64,000 nt of DNA, from the NCBI GenBank assembly GCA_963731745.1, contig CAVSWT010000016.1:62001-126000 (forward strand), in the 5' to 3' direction. The notes under the pieces are model-generated. The model had not been told where the DNA came from, searched no databases, and saw only the letters and a list, made by a program, of their open reading frames with translations. This document shows positions 54,034-63,407 of the stretch, in pieces; position 1 is the stretch's first letter; each line of letters opens with the position of its first letter. This stretch comes from CAVSWT01 sp963731745. GTDB taxonomy: Bacteria; Bacteroidota; Ignavibacteria; Ignavibacteriales; Ignavibacteriaceae. The position numbers and the translations under genes were made by a program.

Positions 54034-55866
54034 ATGAAAAAATTATTACTCTTTTGCATATTCATTTCAACTTTAAATTTTAGTCAAGTTAAGTTCAGTT
54101 CTAATTTTGAAAGTGGAAATCTTCTAAGTGTTTCAACCACAGATTCTGTTAATTATACTGTAAAATCAAGAGAAGATATAGGCGGGAGGTGGTTTTACTT
54201 TAAAATTAAAGGTGTAAAAGATAAGTTCATAAAAGTTACTGTTTCAAACAGCGATGTAACTAGAGCAGTTTATTCATATGACAACAAAAACTTTACAAGA
54301 TTTAGTGCTGATGAAAGTCCTGGTAAAAATATCTTCCAGAAAAAATTTGATGAAGATTCAGTATTCGTAGCATATTACAATCCCTATACATTTTCATATC
54401 TGATGGAAAGAATTGGACAATGGGAAAAAAGTCCATATGTAAAAGTGGATACGCTTGGATTCACACCTCGTAACTTGCCAATGCAGGAAATAATTTTAAC
54501 AGATTTTAGTATTCCCGATAGCTTAAAATATAGTGTCTGGATACATGCTCGAACTCATCCGGGAGAAACGCCCAGCTCATTTCATTTTGACGGCATTGTT
54601 CAAACTTTATTAAAAGATAATGAAGTGATCGATTATTACAGGAAAAAAATAATATTTCACTTGATTCCTTTTGACAACCCGGATGGAGTTTACTTCGGAC
54701 GCTCAAGAACTAATTATACCGGGATTGATTTAGAACGTGATTGGGACTTTGAAACAAATAATACTACTAAAGAAATTTCAATTTTGAAGCAAAGATTGTC
54801 TGTTGTAAATTCAGAAAATGTAGTAAAGGTATTTCTGAATCTTCATTCACAGGCGGCACAATTTTGTACTTTTTGGATTCATTTAGCTCCTTCAACATCT
54901 ATTGATTATTTCACAAAAGAAAATCAATTCGCAAATATTAATGTTTCGGATATTCCTTACTTTGCAATGAATGATTACAGCTTTTCTAATCTGCAGTCTT
55001 ATTTTCCCGAAGGATGGCTTTGGAATAATTACGGCGATAAAGTAATGGCTTTAACTTATGAAACTCCATATGATCAATATTCGAACGGAGATTGGGTAAC
55101 AAATGAAAACTTAATTGAACTTGGGAGAAGAACTGTATATTCTATCGCTGAGTATCTTCAACTTTCAACTCCTCAATATATAATTCTTGATAATAAAGAC
55201 GCCCAACTTATTGGTGAATGGAATTCTGAAACTTCAGGCCTGCTTTATTTTGGAGATGATTATGTATCCGCACAAAATGGAAACGGAAATAATAAAATAA
55301 CTTACACTACAGAAGAACTAACTCCAGGAAAATATGATGTATGGGGATGGTGGCCGTCAAGTTCAGATTTTGCCTACGATACTAAATTTAAAATTTCAGC
55401 CAGTGAAGATATTGAAGTTATTAAAACGCATCAAATAAATGGTGGGCAATGGAACTACTTATCACAAGCTATACTAAATCAGAACGGAGCCATTTCTATT
55501 TCTATGGATGATAACGTTTCCGGTTTAGCAGCGGCTGATGCATTTAGAATTATTTATAAAGAACCTGTTACTTCGATAGAAGATCGTAGCCAGCCGAATG
55601 AATTTGTTTTATATCAAAATTATCCCAATCCATTTAACCCTTCAACAATAATTCGATTTCAGTTGAAACAATCGGCAAATGTTAAGTTAATAATCTATAA
55701 TTCTTTAGGTGAGCAAATCGCGTTATTAACAAATAAAGAATATAATGCTGGAACTTATGAAATAAACTTTAATACTTCTGAATATAGTCTTGCCAGCGGT
55801 GTTTACTTTTTTCAGCTTCGTACCGATAAATTTGTTGTTACGAAAAAAATGAATCTTATTAAATAA
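54034..55866 (+). CDS. M14 (CCP-like) metallocarboxypeptidase with golvesin-type and T9SS domains
   Basis: The product has 610 residues with a signal peptide (1-17). An N domain (about 18-150, FSSNFESGNLLSV, GRWFYFKI) is like that of cytosolic carboxypeptidases. The catalytic domain has zinc ligands H175 and E178 (HARTHPGE) and H271 (NLHSQ), plus NPDGVYFGRSRTN. A golvesin-C-like beta domain lies at about 385-515 (IILDNKDAQLIGEW). The C-terminal about 85 residues are a T9SS sorting domain (NYPNPFNPST...KKMNLIK), so it is exported and cell-attached. It likely trims extracellular peptides. It stands alone. Confidence 0.88.
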   Translation: MKKLLLFCIFISTLNFSQVKFSSNFESGNLLSVSTTDSVNYTVKSREDIGGRWFYFKIKGVKDKFIKVTVSNSDVTRAVYSYDNKNFTRFSADESPGKNIFQKKFDEDSVFVAYYNPYTFSYLMERIGQWEKSPYVKVDTLGFTPRNLPMQEIILTDFSIPDSLKYSVWIHARTHPGETPSSFHFDGIVQTLLKDNEVIDYYRKKIIFHLIPFDNPDGVYFGRSRTNYTGIDLERDWDFETNNTTKEISILKQRLSVVNSENVVKVFLNLHSQAAQFCTFWIHLAPSTSIDYFTKENQFANINVSDIPYFAMNDYSFSNLQSYFPEGWLWNNYGDKVMALTYETPYDQYSNGDWVTNENLIELGRRTVYSIAEYLQLSTPQYIILDNKDAQLIGEWNSETSGLLYFGDDYVSAQNGNGNNKITYTTEELTPGKYDVWGWWPSSSDFAYDTKFKISASEDIEVIKTHQINGGQWNYLSQAILNQNGAISISMDDNVSGLAAADAFRIIYKEPVTSIEDRSQPNEFVLYQNYPNPFNPSTIIRFQLKQSANVKLIIYNSLGEQIALLTNKEYNAGTYEINFNTSEYSLASGVYFFQLRTDKFVVTKKMNLIK

Positions 55867-55926
55867 GTCTAATTAAGATTAAAATTTATTCTCTTAACTG
55901 CGCAATAAAAAATTTTAATTATAATG

Positions 55927-56181
55927 TCAGCTGTTTCTCAAGGCTTTTATAAGCTGACCTTTATTCATGTTTGATCTGCCTTCAATACCAACTTTTTTTG
56001 CTTTTTCATATAATTCATCTTTCGTCCATTCTTCATACTTAGCTGCTTTTCCACCTTTTTTAGCTGTCTTTTTTTTCGGAGAGTTTGCAATACGCGCAGC
56101 TTTTTGTTTACTCATTCCAGATTTTTTTAATTCTTCATATTGCTTCTTATCTTTTATTCTATTCATTTTTTTACCAGGCAT
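55927..56181 (-). CDS. Small basic protein with Rho-N/SAP-like helix-extension-helix
   Basis: The product has 84 residues. The N half (MNRIKDKKQYEELKKSGMSKQKAARIANS) resembles a short conserved stress-protein module. A Lys/Ala-rich linker follows (KKKTAKKGGKAAK), then a SAP/Rho-N-like fold at about 47-84 (WTKDELYEKAKKVGIEGRSNMNKGQLIKALRN) that binds nucleic acid in related proteins. It is strongly basic and cytoplasmic. Small proteins of this type are common in Bacteroidota and cluster with CsbD-like genes, as here, but their function is untested. Confidence 0.8.
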   Translation of the reverse strand: MPGKKMNRIKDKKQYEELKKSGMSKQKAARIANSPKKKTAKKGGKAAKYEEWTKDELYEKAKKVGIEGRSNMNKGQLIKALRNS

Positions 56182-56217
56182 ATTATCCTCTCATAACTAT
56201 TTTATTTTAAATGACAT

Positions 56218-56253
56218 ATAATAAAAGGCATATCAAAAATATGATATGCCTTT
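56218..56253. terminator. Bidirectional terminator after csbD-like gene
   Basis: AAAGGCATATCA (56224-56235) pairs perfectly with TGATATGCCTTT (56242-56253), six-base loop. T-rich sequence follows in both directions. Confidence 0.8.
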
Positions 56254-56276
56254 ATATTTTTAATTGGACAATCTAA

Positions 56277-56477
56277 TTATTTATTAGTTTCATCAAGACT
56301 ATTTATATAGTCCACGATTTCTTCTCTAGTCTGCCCGGTTTTTTTCTCAATTTTACCAAGCATTTGATCTTCTTTACCTTCAGCATATGTTAGATCATCA
56401 TCTGTTAAAAATCCCCATCGTGATTTGATTGCACCTTTTAATTCTGTCCAGTTACCTTTTATTTCTAACCTATCCAT
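56277..56477 (-). CDS. CsbD-family stress protein
   Basis: The product has 66 residues with the full CsbD pattern: KGNWTELKGAIKSRWGFLTDDDL at the start and QMLGKIEKKTGQTREEIVDYI at the end. CsbD-like proteins are induced in general stress in several bacteria; the molecular role is unknown. A hairpin terminator follows, and a separate Rho-N/SAP-like gene lies beyond it on the same strand. Confidence 0.9.
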   Translation of the reverse strand: MDRLEIKGNWTELKGAIKSRWGFLTDDDLTYAEGKEDQMLGKIEKKTGQTREEIVDYINSLDETNK

Positions 56478-56598
56478 AGTGACTCCTTGTTTGTTATTAT
56501 TTACTAAGCGTTGTTACATTGTAATTATAACAATATGTCTTCACTGTATCCGTAAATGAAGTCACAAAGATTTTTATAAATAATACAAATCACATTCT

Positions 56599-58518
56599 TT
56601 AGTTGCCTGGATGCTTGCTAAGTAAATCATATTCATTATTTGATCTATCAACATCCGAATAATCATTATTGCCTAGTTTTATTTTTATTACTGGAGAAGG
56701 TACATTTTTATTGATCGTATATTCTCTTTTACCCGATTTCCAAATGCCAGCATTTTCTATTACTGAGATTGTGTCTTTAGCTGTAATAATTTTTACTACG
56801 GCAGTAGCGGGCAGCTGGCCAAAATTTTCAAGGTTGATTTTTAATTTGCCATTTGAATAGCTGGCCGATTTAATGCCGAGGTCAACTACTCCTCTTTCAA
56901 AAAACCATGGTTTCCAAAACCAACTTAAATCCTCTCCAGTAGATTCATTAAATGTAAAAAAGAAATCATAAGGCATTGGATGTTTGCCGTTCCATCTCTG
57001 CATAAATAAATGCAAGGCTTTTTTAAATTTTTCTTTGCCTAGATAATCTTCCAATGTAACATAAGCGTATGCAGATCTATTATAAGAAGCATTTCGGTAA
57101 TCATGGTAAACACCTAATAAAACCGTTGGGATCATCATAGGCATTTCTGTTTCAGAGCCCATTTTTTTTTCATAATTAATAAATCTTCTGCCACGCGGGT
57201 CATAATTTGGATCAGCGGATTCTTGATAACCAAGCGGAAGAAATACTGCCATTCCTTCATCCATCCAGGCATATTTTTTTTCATTTACACCCATATAGAA
57301 TGGAAAGTACTGATGAGTTATTTCATGCGAGGTTACTTGAGCTGCGCCACCAAAGCTTGATGCAGAACCATCGTTTACCATCATAGGATATTCCATTCCG
57401 CCGCCGCCATTAAAAACAGTAAGTGATGGATAAGGAAATGGAACTCCAGGTAATTCTGTTGAAAGATAACTTATCGCATCTCTTGCAATTTTATCAACGT
57501 CAAAAAAATCTTTAGATTCTTTTTTATAGGCCGCTGCAATATAAACTCTTCGCTTAGTCTTCTCATCAACAATTAAGCTAGTTGCATCCCATAAATAATG
57601 ATCACTTAGCGAAAAACAAAAATCTGGGACATGATCAGCCTTATAATGCCACGTGTTTGTGGAATTGGCTGAATTAAAAATGCTGCCGGCCTTAACATCA
57701 TTACTGTCTATTATGTGAATTATTTCATCCGAATTATGCGCTTCATTATACCTATTTAAATATTTTTCTGTGAATATAGATTCAGCATTTTGAAGTTCAC
57801 CTGTTGACCAAACCGCAAAAGTGTTTGGAACTGATATTTGAACATCATAATTATTAAAATCATTATAAAATTCATATAATCCGTTGTAAGGATATTTGTC
57901 CCATCCATCAATGTCATCATATACAGCAATCTGAGGATACCAATATGCAATTAAAAAAGTAGTAGAATCATATGTCCCCATTCGAATATTGCTGCCCTCG
58001 GGAATAGTAAAGTGCCAGTCAAAATCAAAATTTATTTCACTATTTGGATTAAGGTAATTTTTCAATTTTAAAATTTGTAATGTAACTTCATACACGGAAG
58101 ACGAATCCAAATTAAAATTCTTATTATTAATTTTGATATTATCAATAACAATTCCATCGGTTATAGCTGTTTTGCTTAATTCAGAATATCTTGGCGCCCC
58201 TATTTTATTTATGTTCTGATAAAGCCTTAATACAATTTCTTTAAGTGTGTCCGGACTGTTATTAAAATATGTAATATGTTCGGAACCATTTAGCAATCTA
58301 GTTTGAGGATCAATTTTTACTTTAATCTTATAGTCAGATGAGTTGATCCAATAATTTTTTCCTGGTTTGCCGTCCATTGATCGAGTTCCAGCTTCATAAG
58401 CTTTTTTTATATTTGTAGAAATGTAAAGATTGGACTGAGAATATATTGATGAAGAAATTACTAATAACAGAACTATTGTGTAACCGTACAAAACTAGATT
58501 TTTCATTTCAATTTGCAC
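56599..58518 (-). CDS. M1-family zinc metallopeptidase, secreted
   Basis: The product has 639 residues with an N-terminal signal (about 1-28). The M1 catalytic domain has the exopeptidase-type motif GGGGMEYPMM (in place of GxMEN) and zinc site HEITHQYF-x18-E (DEGMA). The N-terminal beta domain (about 45-300) is the usual M1 saddle. The GMEY variant rather than GMEN occurs in secreted bacterial members of the family. Substrates are peptides; there is no C-terminal T9SS tail. It lies 14 bp after ruvB on the same strand. Confidence 0.9.
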   Translation of the reverse strand: MQIEMKNLVLYGYTIVLLLVISSSIYSQSNLYISTNIKKAYEAGTRSMDGKPGKNYWINSSDYKIKVKIDPQTRLLNGSEHITYFNNSPDTLKEIVLRLYQNINKIGAPRYSELSKTAITDGIVIDNIKINNKNFNLDSSSVYEVTLQILKLKNYLNPNSEINFDFDWHFTIPEGSNIRMGTYDSTTFLIAYWYPQIAVYDDIDGWDKYPYNGLYEFYNDFNNYDVQISVPNTFAVWSTGELQNAESIFTEKYLNRYNEAHNSDEIIHIIDSNDVKAGSIFNSANSTNTWHYKADHVPDFCFSLSDHYLWDATSLIVDEKTKRRVYIAAAYKKESKDFFDVDKIARDAISYLSTELPGVPFPYPSLTVFNGGGGMEYPMMVNDGSASSFGGAAQVTSHEITHQYFPFYMGVNEKKYAWMDEGMAVFLPLGYQESADPNYDPRGRRFINYEKKMGSETEMPMMIPTVLLGVYHDYRNASYNRSAYAYVTLEDYLGKEKFKKALHLFMQRWNGKHPMPYDFFFTFNESTGEDLSWFWKPWFFERGVVDLGIKSASYSNGKLKINLENFGQLPATAVVKIITAKDTISVIENAGIWKSGKREYTINKNVPSPVIKIKLGNNDYSDVDRSNNEYDLLSKHPGN

Positions 58519-58532
58519 CTTTAATTTAAGAA

Positions 58533-59564
58533 CTACTTATCAAATAATGATTCCCCTTTTTCATTTTCAAATTTTACTTTACCAAATCTTTTATATGCTA
58601 AATGGGTAGCTTCTCTTCCACGAGGAGTTCGCTGTATAAATCCCTGTTGAATTAAAAATGGTTCATATACTTCTTCAATTGTACCCGGGTCTTCATTCAC
58701 AGCAACAGATAGTGTCCCAAGTCCAACCGGACCGCCTTTATATTTTTCAATTATTGTGAGAATTATATCCTTGTCCATTTCATCCAGCCCATATTCATCA
58801 ACTTCAAGTGCCTTTAAAGCTTTTTTCGAAATGTTAACATCGATAACTTTTTTATCTTCATAATCGGCAAAGTCACGAGTTCTCCTAAGTAAGCGGTTGG
58901 CAATTCTTGGAGTTCCACGTGAACGTTTTGCAATTTCATAAGAAGCATCCTTATCAATTTTTATATTCAAAATTTTAGATGATCTTGAAATTATTCTATC
59001 CAAAATTTCAGCATCGTAATAATCAAATCGAAATTTTATACCGAATCTGTCTCGCAATGGAGAGGTCAGCATTCCTGCACGGGTAGTCGCTCCAACTAAA
59101 GTATATTTCGGCAATTTTATTTGAACAGTACGTGCATTTGGCCCGCTGTCAATCATGATGTCCAGTTTATAATCTTCCATCGCTGAGTACAAATATTCTT
59201 CAACTACCGGACTTAACCTATGAATTTCATCAATAAACAAAACTGCATTTTCTTCAAGATTAGTTAATAGCCCGGCTAAATCCCCCGGTTTTTCAAGAAC
59301 CGGGCCGGAAGTAATTTTTAATTTAACCCCCATTTCTTTAGCAATAATATGCGCCAACGTAGTTTTACCTAATCCCGGCGGTCCTGTTAACAAAACATGA
59401 TCAAGAGCTTCACCTCTTTTAATTGCCGCTGAAATGAAAACTTTTAAATTATCTGTAATTCTAGATTGGCCAAAAAATTCGGTTATTACTTCCGGCCTTA
59501 AGGATTGTTCGAATACTTTATCTTCAATTATTGGATCTGGCGATGTTGAATCAGATTTTCTCAT
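58533..59564 (-). CDS. ruvB: Holliday-junction branch-migration helicase RuvB
   Basis: This is an AAA+ motor of 343 residues that drives branch migration with RuvA. Walker A GPPGLGKTT (61-69), Walker B FIDEIHRL (DEIH 112-115), arginine-finger and sensor motifs LVGATTRAGMLTSPLRDRFG, and C-terminal winged helix QQGFIQRTPRGREAT are all intact. Length is normal. ruvA and ruvC are not adjacent. The gene downstream is the M1 peptidase, 14 bp away. Confidence 0.97.
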   Translation of the reverse strand: MRKSDSTSPDPIIEDKVFEQSLRPEVITEFFGQSRITDNLKVFISAAIKRGEALDHVLLTGPPGLGKTTLAHIIAKEMGVKLKITSGPVLEKPGDLAGLLTNLEENAVLFIDEIHRLSPVVEEYLYSAMEDYKLDIMIDSGPNARTVQIKLPKYTLVGATTRAGMLTSPLRDRFGIKFRFDYYDAEILDRIISRSSKILNIKIDKDASYEIAKRSRGTPRIANRLLRRTRDFADYEDKKVIDVNISKKALKALEVDEYGLDEMDKDIILTIIEKYKGGPVGLGTLSVAVNEDPGTIEEVYEPFLIQQGFIQRTPRGREATHLAYKRFGKVKFENEKGESLFDK

Positions 59565-59580
59565 TTAAGCTTTTTTAATT

Positions 59581-60675
59581 TTATGTTACTAATTGTTTAT
59601 TCTTAATTTTAAATTTATGGATTACCCATACCATCAAGGACATTAATAGAATCATTGTTATTGCAGTTGCAAATGTCTGCCAGGCTGTAAATGATTTACT
59701 ATATAAATTACTTAATCCTGGATTCCAAGCACTTCCATATAAAATAACAAGATGTACTATATAAATAAGCAAAGTATTTCTGCCAACCAAAATTAAAAAT
59801 CTTGGTATGGTTTCGATTGACAGCGATATAAATGAAACTATAGAGTTCAATACTAATACAAATCCTACTCTTAGCAAAATAATGCTATAAGAATTTAACC
59901 AGTACAAGCCCTCATGATAAAAATTATTATAAATAACCGTACAGATAAGGGAAGCAATTAGAATTATAACACCCGCTGCTCCCAACCTAAAACTGAAAAT
60001 TTTTGTCTTAAATACTTTCGGATGTTTTGCAAGATAACTACCCAGAACACCACCTATAATTACGTATCCGCACCATGGAAATAATGGGAATAATGATCCG
60101 GTTCCCGAATAAAAATAACCAGCTAAAAATCTTGGTAAGAAATGCAGCCAATCAACTTTTTCAAAAAATGGTGCTAAAATGAAAAATATGGAACCGGCAA
60201 TTCCAAATACGAAATAATCGTTTAATTTTATTTTTTCAGCAACATATGCAAATGTTAAAAGAAAAAGTATTCCAAATCCGATAGAGTGTAATACATCAAC
60301 TACAAAAAATGTATTCCAGCTTTCTGTTGATATTTGAGTAAAACTTATTATTGTAGAAGTTGGATATCGAAGCAGGTAACCAAGACTAATTAGGAGTAAA
60401 AATCTTTTTATACCTTTACTAACCCTAGGATTAATTTCAAAAGGTTCTTTTGCAAGACGAAATAAATAAGTAAAAACTGTTCCGGCAGTGAACATGAAAA
60501 TGGGTGCCGTCATTCCTCTCATAAAAAACCAGAGTGCAAAAAACGGGTTATCAAGGTTTCGGAAATCGCTTGCCAAAAGTACATCAGTTGTATGGCCCTG
60601 AACCATTTGCAGCACCGCAAAGGCTCTCATTAAATCAATAAATATGATTCTATTTTTCTTTGAACTGTGAGTCAA
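59581..60675 (-). CDS. DUF1624/heparan-alpha-glucosaminide N-acetyltransferase-like membrane protein
   Basis: This is an inner-membrane protein of 364 residues with about ten helices. The N terminus IIFIDLMRAFAVLQMVQGHTTD matches the heparan-alpha-glucosaminide N-acetyltransferase catalytic (DUF1624) family, which transfers acetyl groups across membranes to sugars. FFMRGMTAPIFMFTAGTVF follows. Substrate unknown; cell-surface glycan acetylation is a reasonable guess. It lies 16 bp before ruvB on the same strand and is probably cotranscribed. Confidence 0.8.
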   Translation of the reverse strand: MTHSSKKNRIIFIDLMRAFAVLQMVQGHTTDVLLASDFRNLDNPFFALWFFMRGMTAPIFMFTAGTVFTYLFRLAKEPFEINPRVSKGIKRFLLLISLGYLLRYPTSTIISFTQISTESWNTFFVVDVLHSIGFGILFLLTFAYVAEKIKLNDYFVFGIAGSIFFILAPFFEKVDWLHFLPRFLAGYFYSGTGSLFPLFPWCGYVIIGGVLGSYLAKHPKVFKTKIFSFRLGAAGVIILIASLICTVIYNNFYHEGLYWLNSYSIILLRVGFVLVLNSIVSFISLSIETIPRFLILVGRNTLLIYIVHLVILYGSAWNPGLSNLYSKSFTAWQTFATAITMILLMSLMVWVIHKFKIKNKQLVT

Positions 60676-60794
60676 AATATTTAAATGGATTAAAATTAAG
60701 TGGACAAAAGATAATCAATACTAAATAATAATTAAAATATTATTCATAGAAGAAATGCTGACTAAAAACACATATTTTTAGAATTTAAAATCAA

Positions 60795-60824
60795 AAAGCC
60801 CATCAAAACTGATGGGCTTTTTTT
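60795..60824. terminator. Bidirectional terminator after the first hsp20 gene
   Basis: AAAGCCCATCA (60795-60805), loop AAAC, TGATGGGCTTT (60810-60820), with T-runs on both sides. It terminates the minus-strand hsp20 whose stop is at 60841. Confidence 0.85.
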
Positions 60825-60840
60825 GATTGACAATAACTAA

Positions 60841-61257
60841 TTATTGAATATTTATTGTCCTTGGTTTCAATCTATCATGTTTCGGAAGATTCACAATAAG
60901 CTGTCCATTTTCAAATTTAGCAGTTATTTTTGTTTCATCGATACTGTTGGAAATTCTGAATTTTCTATAATAATTTCCGATGGCATTTTCATTCAATACA
61001 TATTTTCGCTTTACTGCTTCATCGTAATTTATTTTACCAAAAATTGTCAACGAATCTTCTTCAAATTTTAACTTAGCATTTTCTTTGGAAACGCCAGGCA
61101 TATTAGCTACTATTGCGAAATCATCAGTCGTCTCATAAATGTCTACAAAAGGCGCAACTGTACTTTCATTCTCCAATGATTTCTCCCATTCCTGGGTTTC
61201 TTTTTTGTTCTCAACATTCAGAACATCATTTCTTTCACTCATTTTATTTTCCTCCAA
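60841..61257 (-). CDS. Small heat-shock protein, Hsp20/alpha-crystallin family
   Basis: This is an ATP-independent holdase of 138 residues. The alpha-crystallin domain spans about 35-130 with VDIYETTDDFAIVANMPGVSKEN and the late AKFENGQLIVNLPK. It ends in PRTINIQ with an I-x-I-type tail used for oligomer assembly. It is only moderately similar to the second Hsp20 at 63408. It is downstream of dnaK on the same strand, with 138 bp and a hairpin between. Confidence 0.92.
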   Translation of the reverse strand: MEENKMSERNDVLNVENKKETQEWEKSLENESTVAPFVDIYETTDDFAIVANMPGVSKENAKLKFEEDSLTIFGKINYDEAVKRKYVLNENAIGNYYRKFRISNSIDETKITAKFENGQLIVNLPKHDRLKPRTINIQ

Positions 61258-61331
61258 TTATATTATTTTTTTATTAAATCAAACTAAAGTATTTACTAGA
61301 TTGCGAAAATAATCACTTGTATTTTGATTTT

Positions 61332-61356
61332 AAGCCTGCCTTTAGGCGACAGGCTT
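61332..61356. other. Hairpin between dnaK and hsp20
   Basis: AAGCCTG (61332-61338) pairs with CAGGCTT (61350-61356), and the loop holds a second self-complementary CCTTTAGG. No clear T-tract follows on the minus strand, so it may be a weak terminator or a dispersed palindromic repeat rather than a full stop signal. Confidence 0.5.
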
Positions 61357-61395
61357 GATACTATTTTTAACTACAACAATCTAAGTTTTAATCAA

Positions 61396-63336
61396 TTATT
61401 TTTTATCTTTTTTCTCTTCTTCATCAACTACCTCGTAAGAAGCATCTTGAACATCATCTTTTTCTTTTGCTCCGTCATTGGAAGCAGATTGCTGCTGCTG
61501 TTGTTCTGCCTGCGGACCTTGCCCAGGTTGTTCGCCTGGTTGAGAATAAAGATTAGAAGCAATTTCACTCCATGCCTTATTCAATGATTCGGTAGCAGTT
61601 TTCATTTGATCAGTATTATTTGAAGCAATTGCATCTTCAACTTTTTTAATTTCTGCTTCAAGTTTTGATTTTGAATCTGCAGGTATTTTGTCTTTCATTT
61701 CCTCAATTTGCTTCTTTGTTTGGAATACCAAACTATCCGCTTGATTTTTAACTTCGACAGATTCTTTTTTCTTTTTATCATCAGCAGCATGTTCTTTCGC
61801 GTCATTTTTCATTTTCTCAATATCATCTTTACTTAATCCGCTTGATGAAGTAATTCTTATACTTTGTTCCTTGCTGGTAGCTTTGTCTTTTGCACTAACG
61901 TGCATAATTCCATTTGCATCAATGTCAAAAGTAACTTCAATTTGAGGAACACCTCTCGGAGCAGGCGGAATTCCATCAAGATGAAATCTGCCTAAAGTTC
62001 TATTATCCGCAGCCATGGGACGCTCACCTTGAAGAACATGAATCTCTACTGAAGGTTGACTATCCGATGCTGTTGAAAATACTTCACTCTTTTTCGTTGG
62101 AATTGTAGTGTTCGAATCAATTAATTTTGTCATAACACCGCCAAGGGTTTCAATTCCAAGTGCAAGCGGAGTAACATCAAGAAGAAGAACATCTTTAACA
62201 TCGCCAGCTAAAACGCCGCCTTGTATTCCAGCACCTATAGCAACAACTTCATCAGGGTTTACACCTTTGTGAGGTTCTCTTCCAAATATGTTTTTCACTA
62301 ATTCCTGAACCATAGGTATTCTTGAAGAACCGCCAACCAATATAACTTCATCTATATTAGATGCAGAAACGCCAGCATCTTTTAAAGCTTTTTCACAAGG
62401 GGTTTTTGTACGCTGAACCAAATCATCAATTAATTGTTCAAATTTAGACCTGCTTATATTTATGTTTAAATGTTTCGGACCTTCCTGGGTTGCAGTAATA
62501 AACGGAAGATTAACATCAGTGGAAGCTGACGAAGATAATTCGATTTTAGCTTTCTCAGCTGCTTCTTTAAGTCTTTGAAGCGCCATAGGATCTTTACGCA
62601 AGTCAATACTTTCCTGCTTTTTAAATTCATCAGCAAGATAATCTATTAATCTTTGATCAAAATCGTCACCGCCAAGATGGCCATCACCATTTGAAGATTT
62701 AACTTCAAAAACGCCATCTCCCAATTGAAGAATAGATATATCAAATGTACCGCCGCCTAAGTCATAAACAGCAACTGTATGATCTTTGCCTTTTTTATCC
62801 AGTCCGTAAGCCAATGCTGCAGCTGTAGGTTCGTTAATTATTCTTCTAACCTGTAACCCAGCAATTTCACCGGCATCTTTAGTTGCTTGTCTCTGTGAAT
62901 CATTAAAGTAAGCCGGTACAGTAATAACAGCTTCGGTTACTTCCTGCCCTAAATATTCTTCAGCAGTTTTTTTCATCTTCTGTAAAATCATAGCACTAAT
63001 TTCAGGTGGAGAATAAACTCTGTCATCAATCTTTACTCGTGCAGAATTTCCGTCTCCTGAAATAACTTCATAAGGTACTTTCTTTTTTTCATCTCCAACT
63101 TCATTAATTAATCGACCCATAAATCTTTTTATGGAGAAGATGGTGTTTTTTGGATTTGTTATAGCCTGCCTCTTAGCTGGTTGTCCAACTAATCTTTCTC
63201 CATTTTTAGTAAACGCAACTACAGAAGGCGTAGTTCTTCCGCCTTCAGAATTTGGTATTACCACCGGATCGTTACCTTCCATCACCGCTACGCATGAGTT
63301 AGTCGTTCCAAGGTCGATTCCAATTATTTTTCCCAT
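61396..63336 (-). CDS. dnaK: Chaperone protein DnaK (Hsp70)
   Basis: This is a general chaperone of 646 residues. The ATPase domain begins IGIDLGTTNSCVAVMEG and includes VYDLGGGTFDISIL and VGGSSRIPMVQE. The linker DVLLLDVTPL is present, then the substrate domain, and a C-terminal lid with a Gln-rich spacer and the EEEKKDKK end. Length is standard. The Shine-Dalgarno AAGGAGTG sits at 63345-63352. It follows the second hsp20 gene by 71 bp across a GC hairpin. grpE and dnaJ are not in the window. Confidence 0.97.
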   Translation of the reverse strand: MGKIIGIDLGTTNSCVAVMEGNDPVVIPNSEGGRTTPSVVAFTKNGERLVGQPAKRQAITNPKNTIFSIKRFMGRLINEVGDEKKKVPYEVISGDGNSARVKIDDRVYSPPEISAMILQKMKKTAEEYLGQEVTEAVITVPAYFNDSQRQATKDAGEIAGLQVRRIINEPTAAALAYGLDKKGKDHTVAVYDLGGGTFDISILQLGDGVFEVKSSNGDGHLGGDDFDQRLIDYLADEFKKQESIDLRKDPMALQRLKEAAEKAKIELSSSASTDVNLPFITATQEGPKHLNINISRSKFEQLIDDLVQRTKTPCEKALKDAGVSASNIDEVILVGGSSRIPMVQELVKNIFGREPHKGVNPDEVVAIGAGIQGGVLAGDVKDVLLLDVTPLALGIETLGGVMTKLIDSNTTIPTKKSEVFSTASDSQPSVEIHVLQGERPMAADNRTLGRFHLDGIPPAPRGVPQIEVTFDIDANGIMHVSAKDKATSKEQSIRITSSSGLSKDDIEKMKNDAKEHAADDKKKKESVEVKNQADSLVFQTKKQIEEMKDKIPADSKSKLEAEIKKVEDAIASNNTDQMKTATESLNKAWSEIASNLYSQPGEQPGQGPQAEQQQQQSASNDGAKEKDDVQDASYEVVDEEEKKDKK

Positions 63337-63366
63337 TATATTTTCACTCCTTATATTTTAATAGAC

Positions 63367-63385
63367 AGCGGCAGAATCTGCCGCT
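63367..63385 (-). other. GC-rich hairpin in the hsp20-dnaK spacer
   Basis: AGCGGCAG (63367-63374), loop of three, CTGCCGCT (63378-63385), with partly complementary TA-rich flanks. It lies 31-49 bp before the dnaK start. No T-run follows, so it may protect or process the mRNA or separate expression of the two genes. Confidence 0.55.
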
Positions 63386-63407
63386 ATTAGTTTCAATTTT
63401 TAATATC

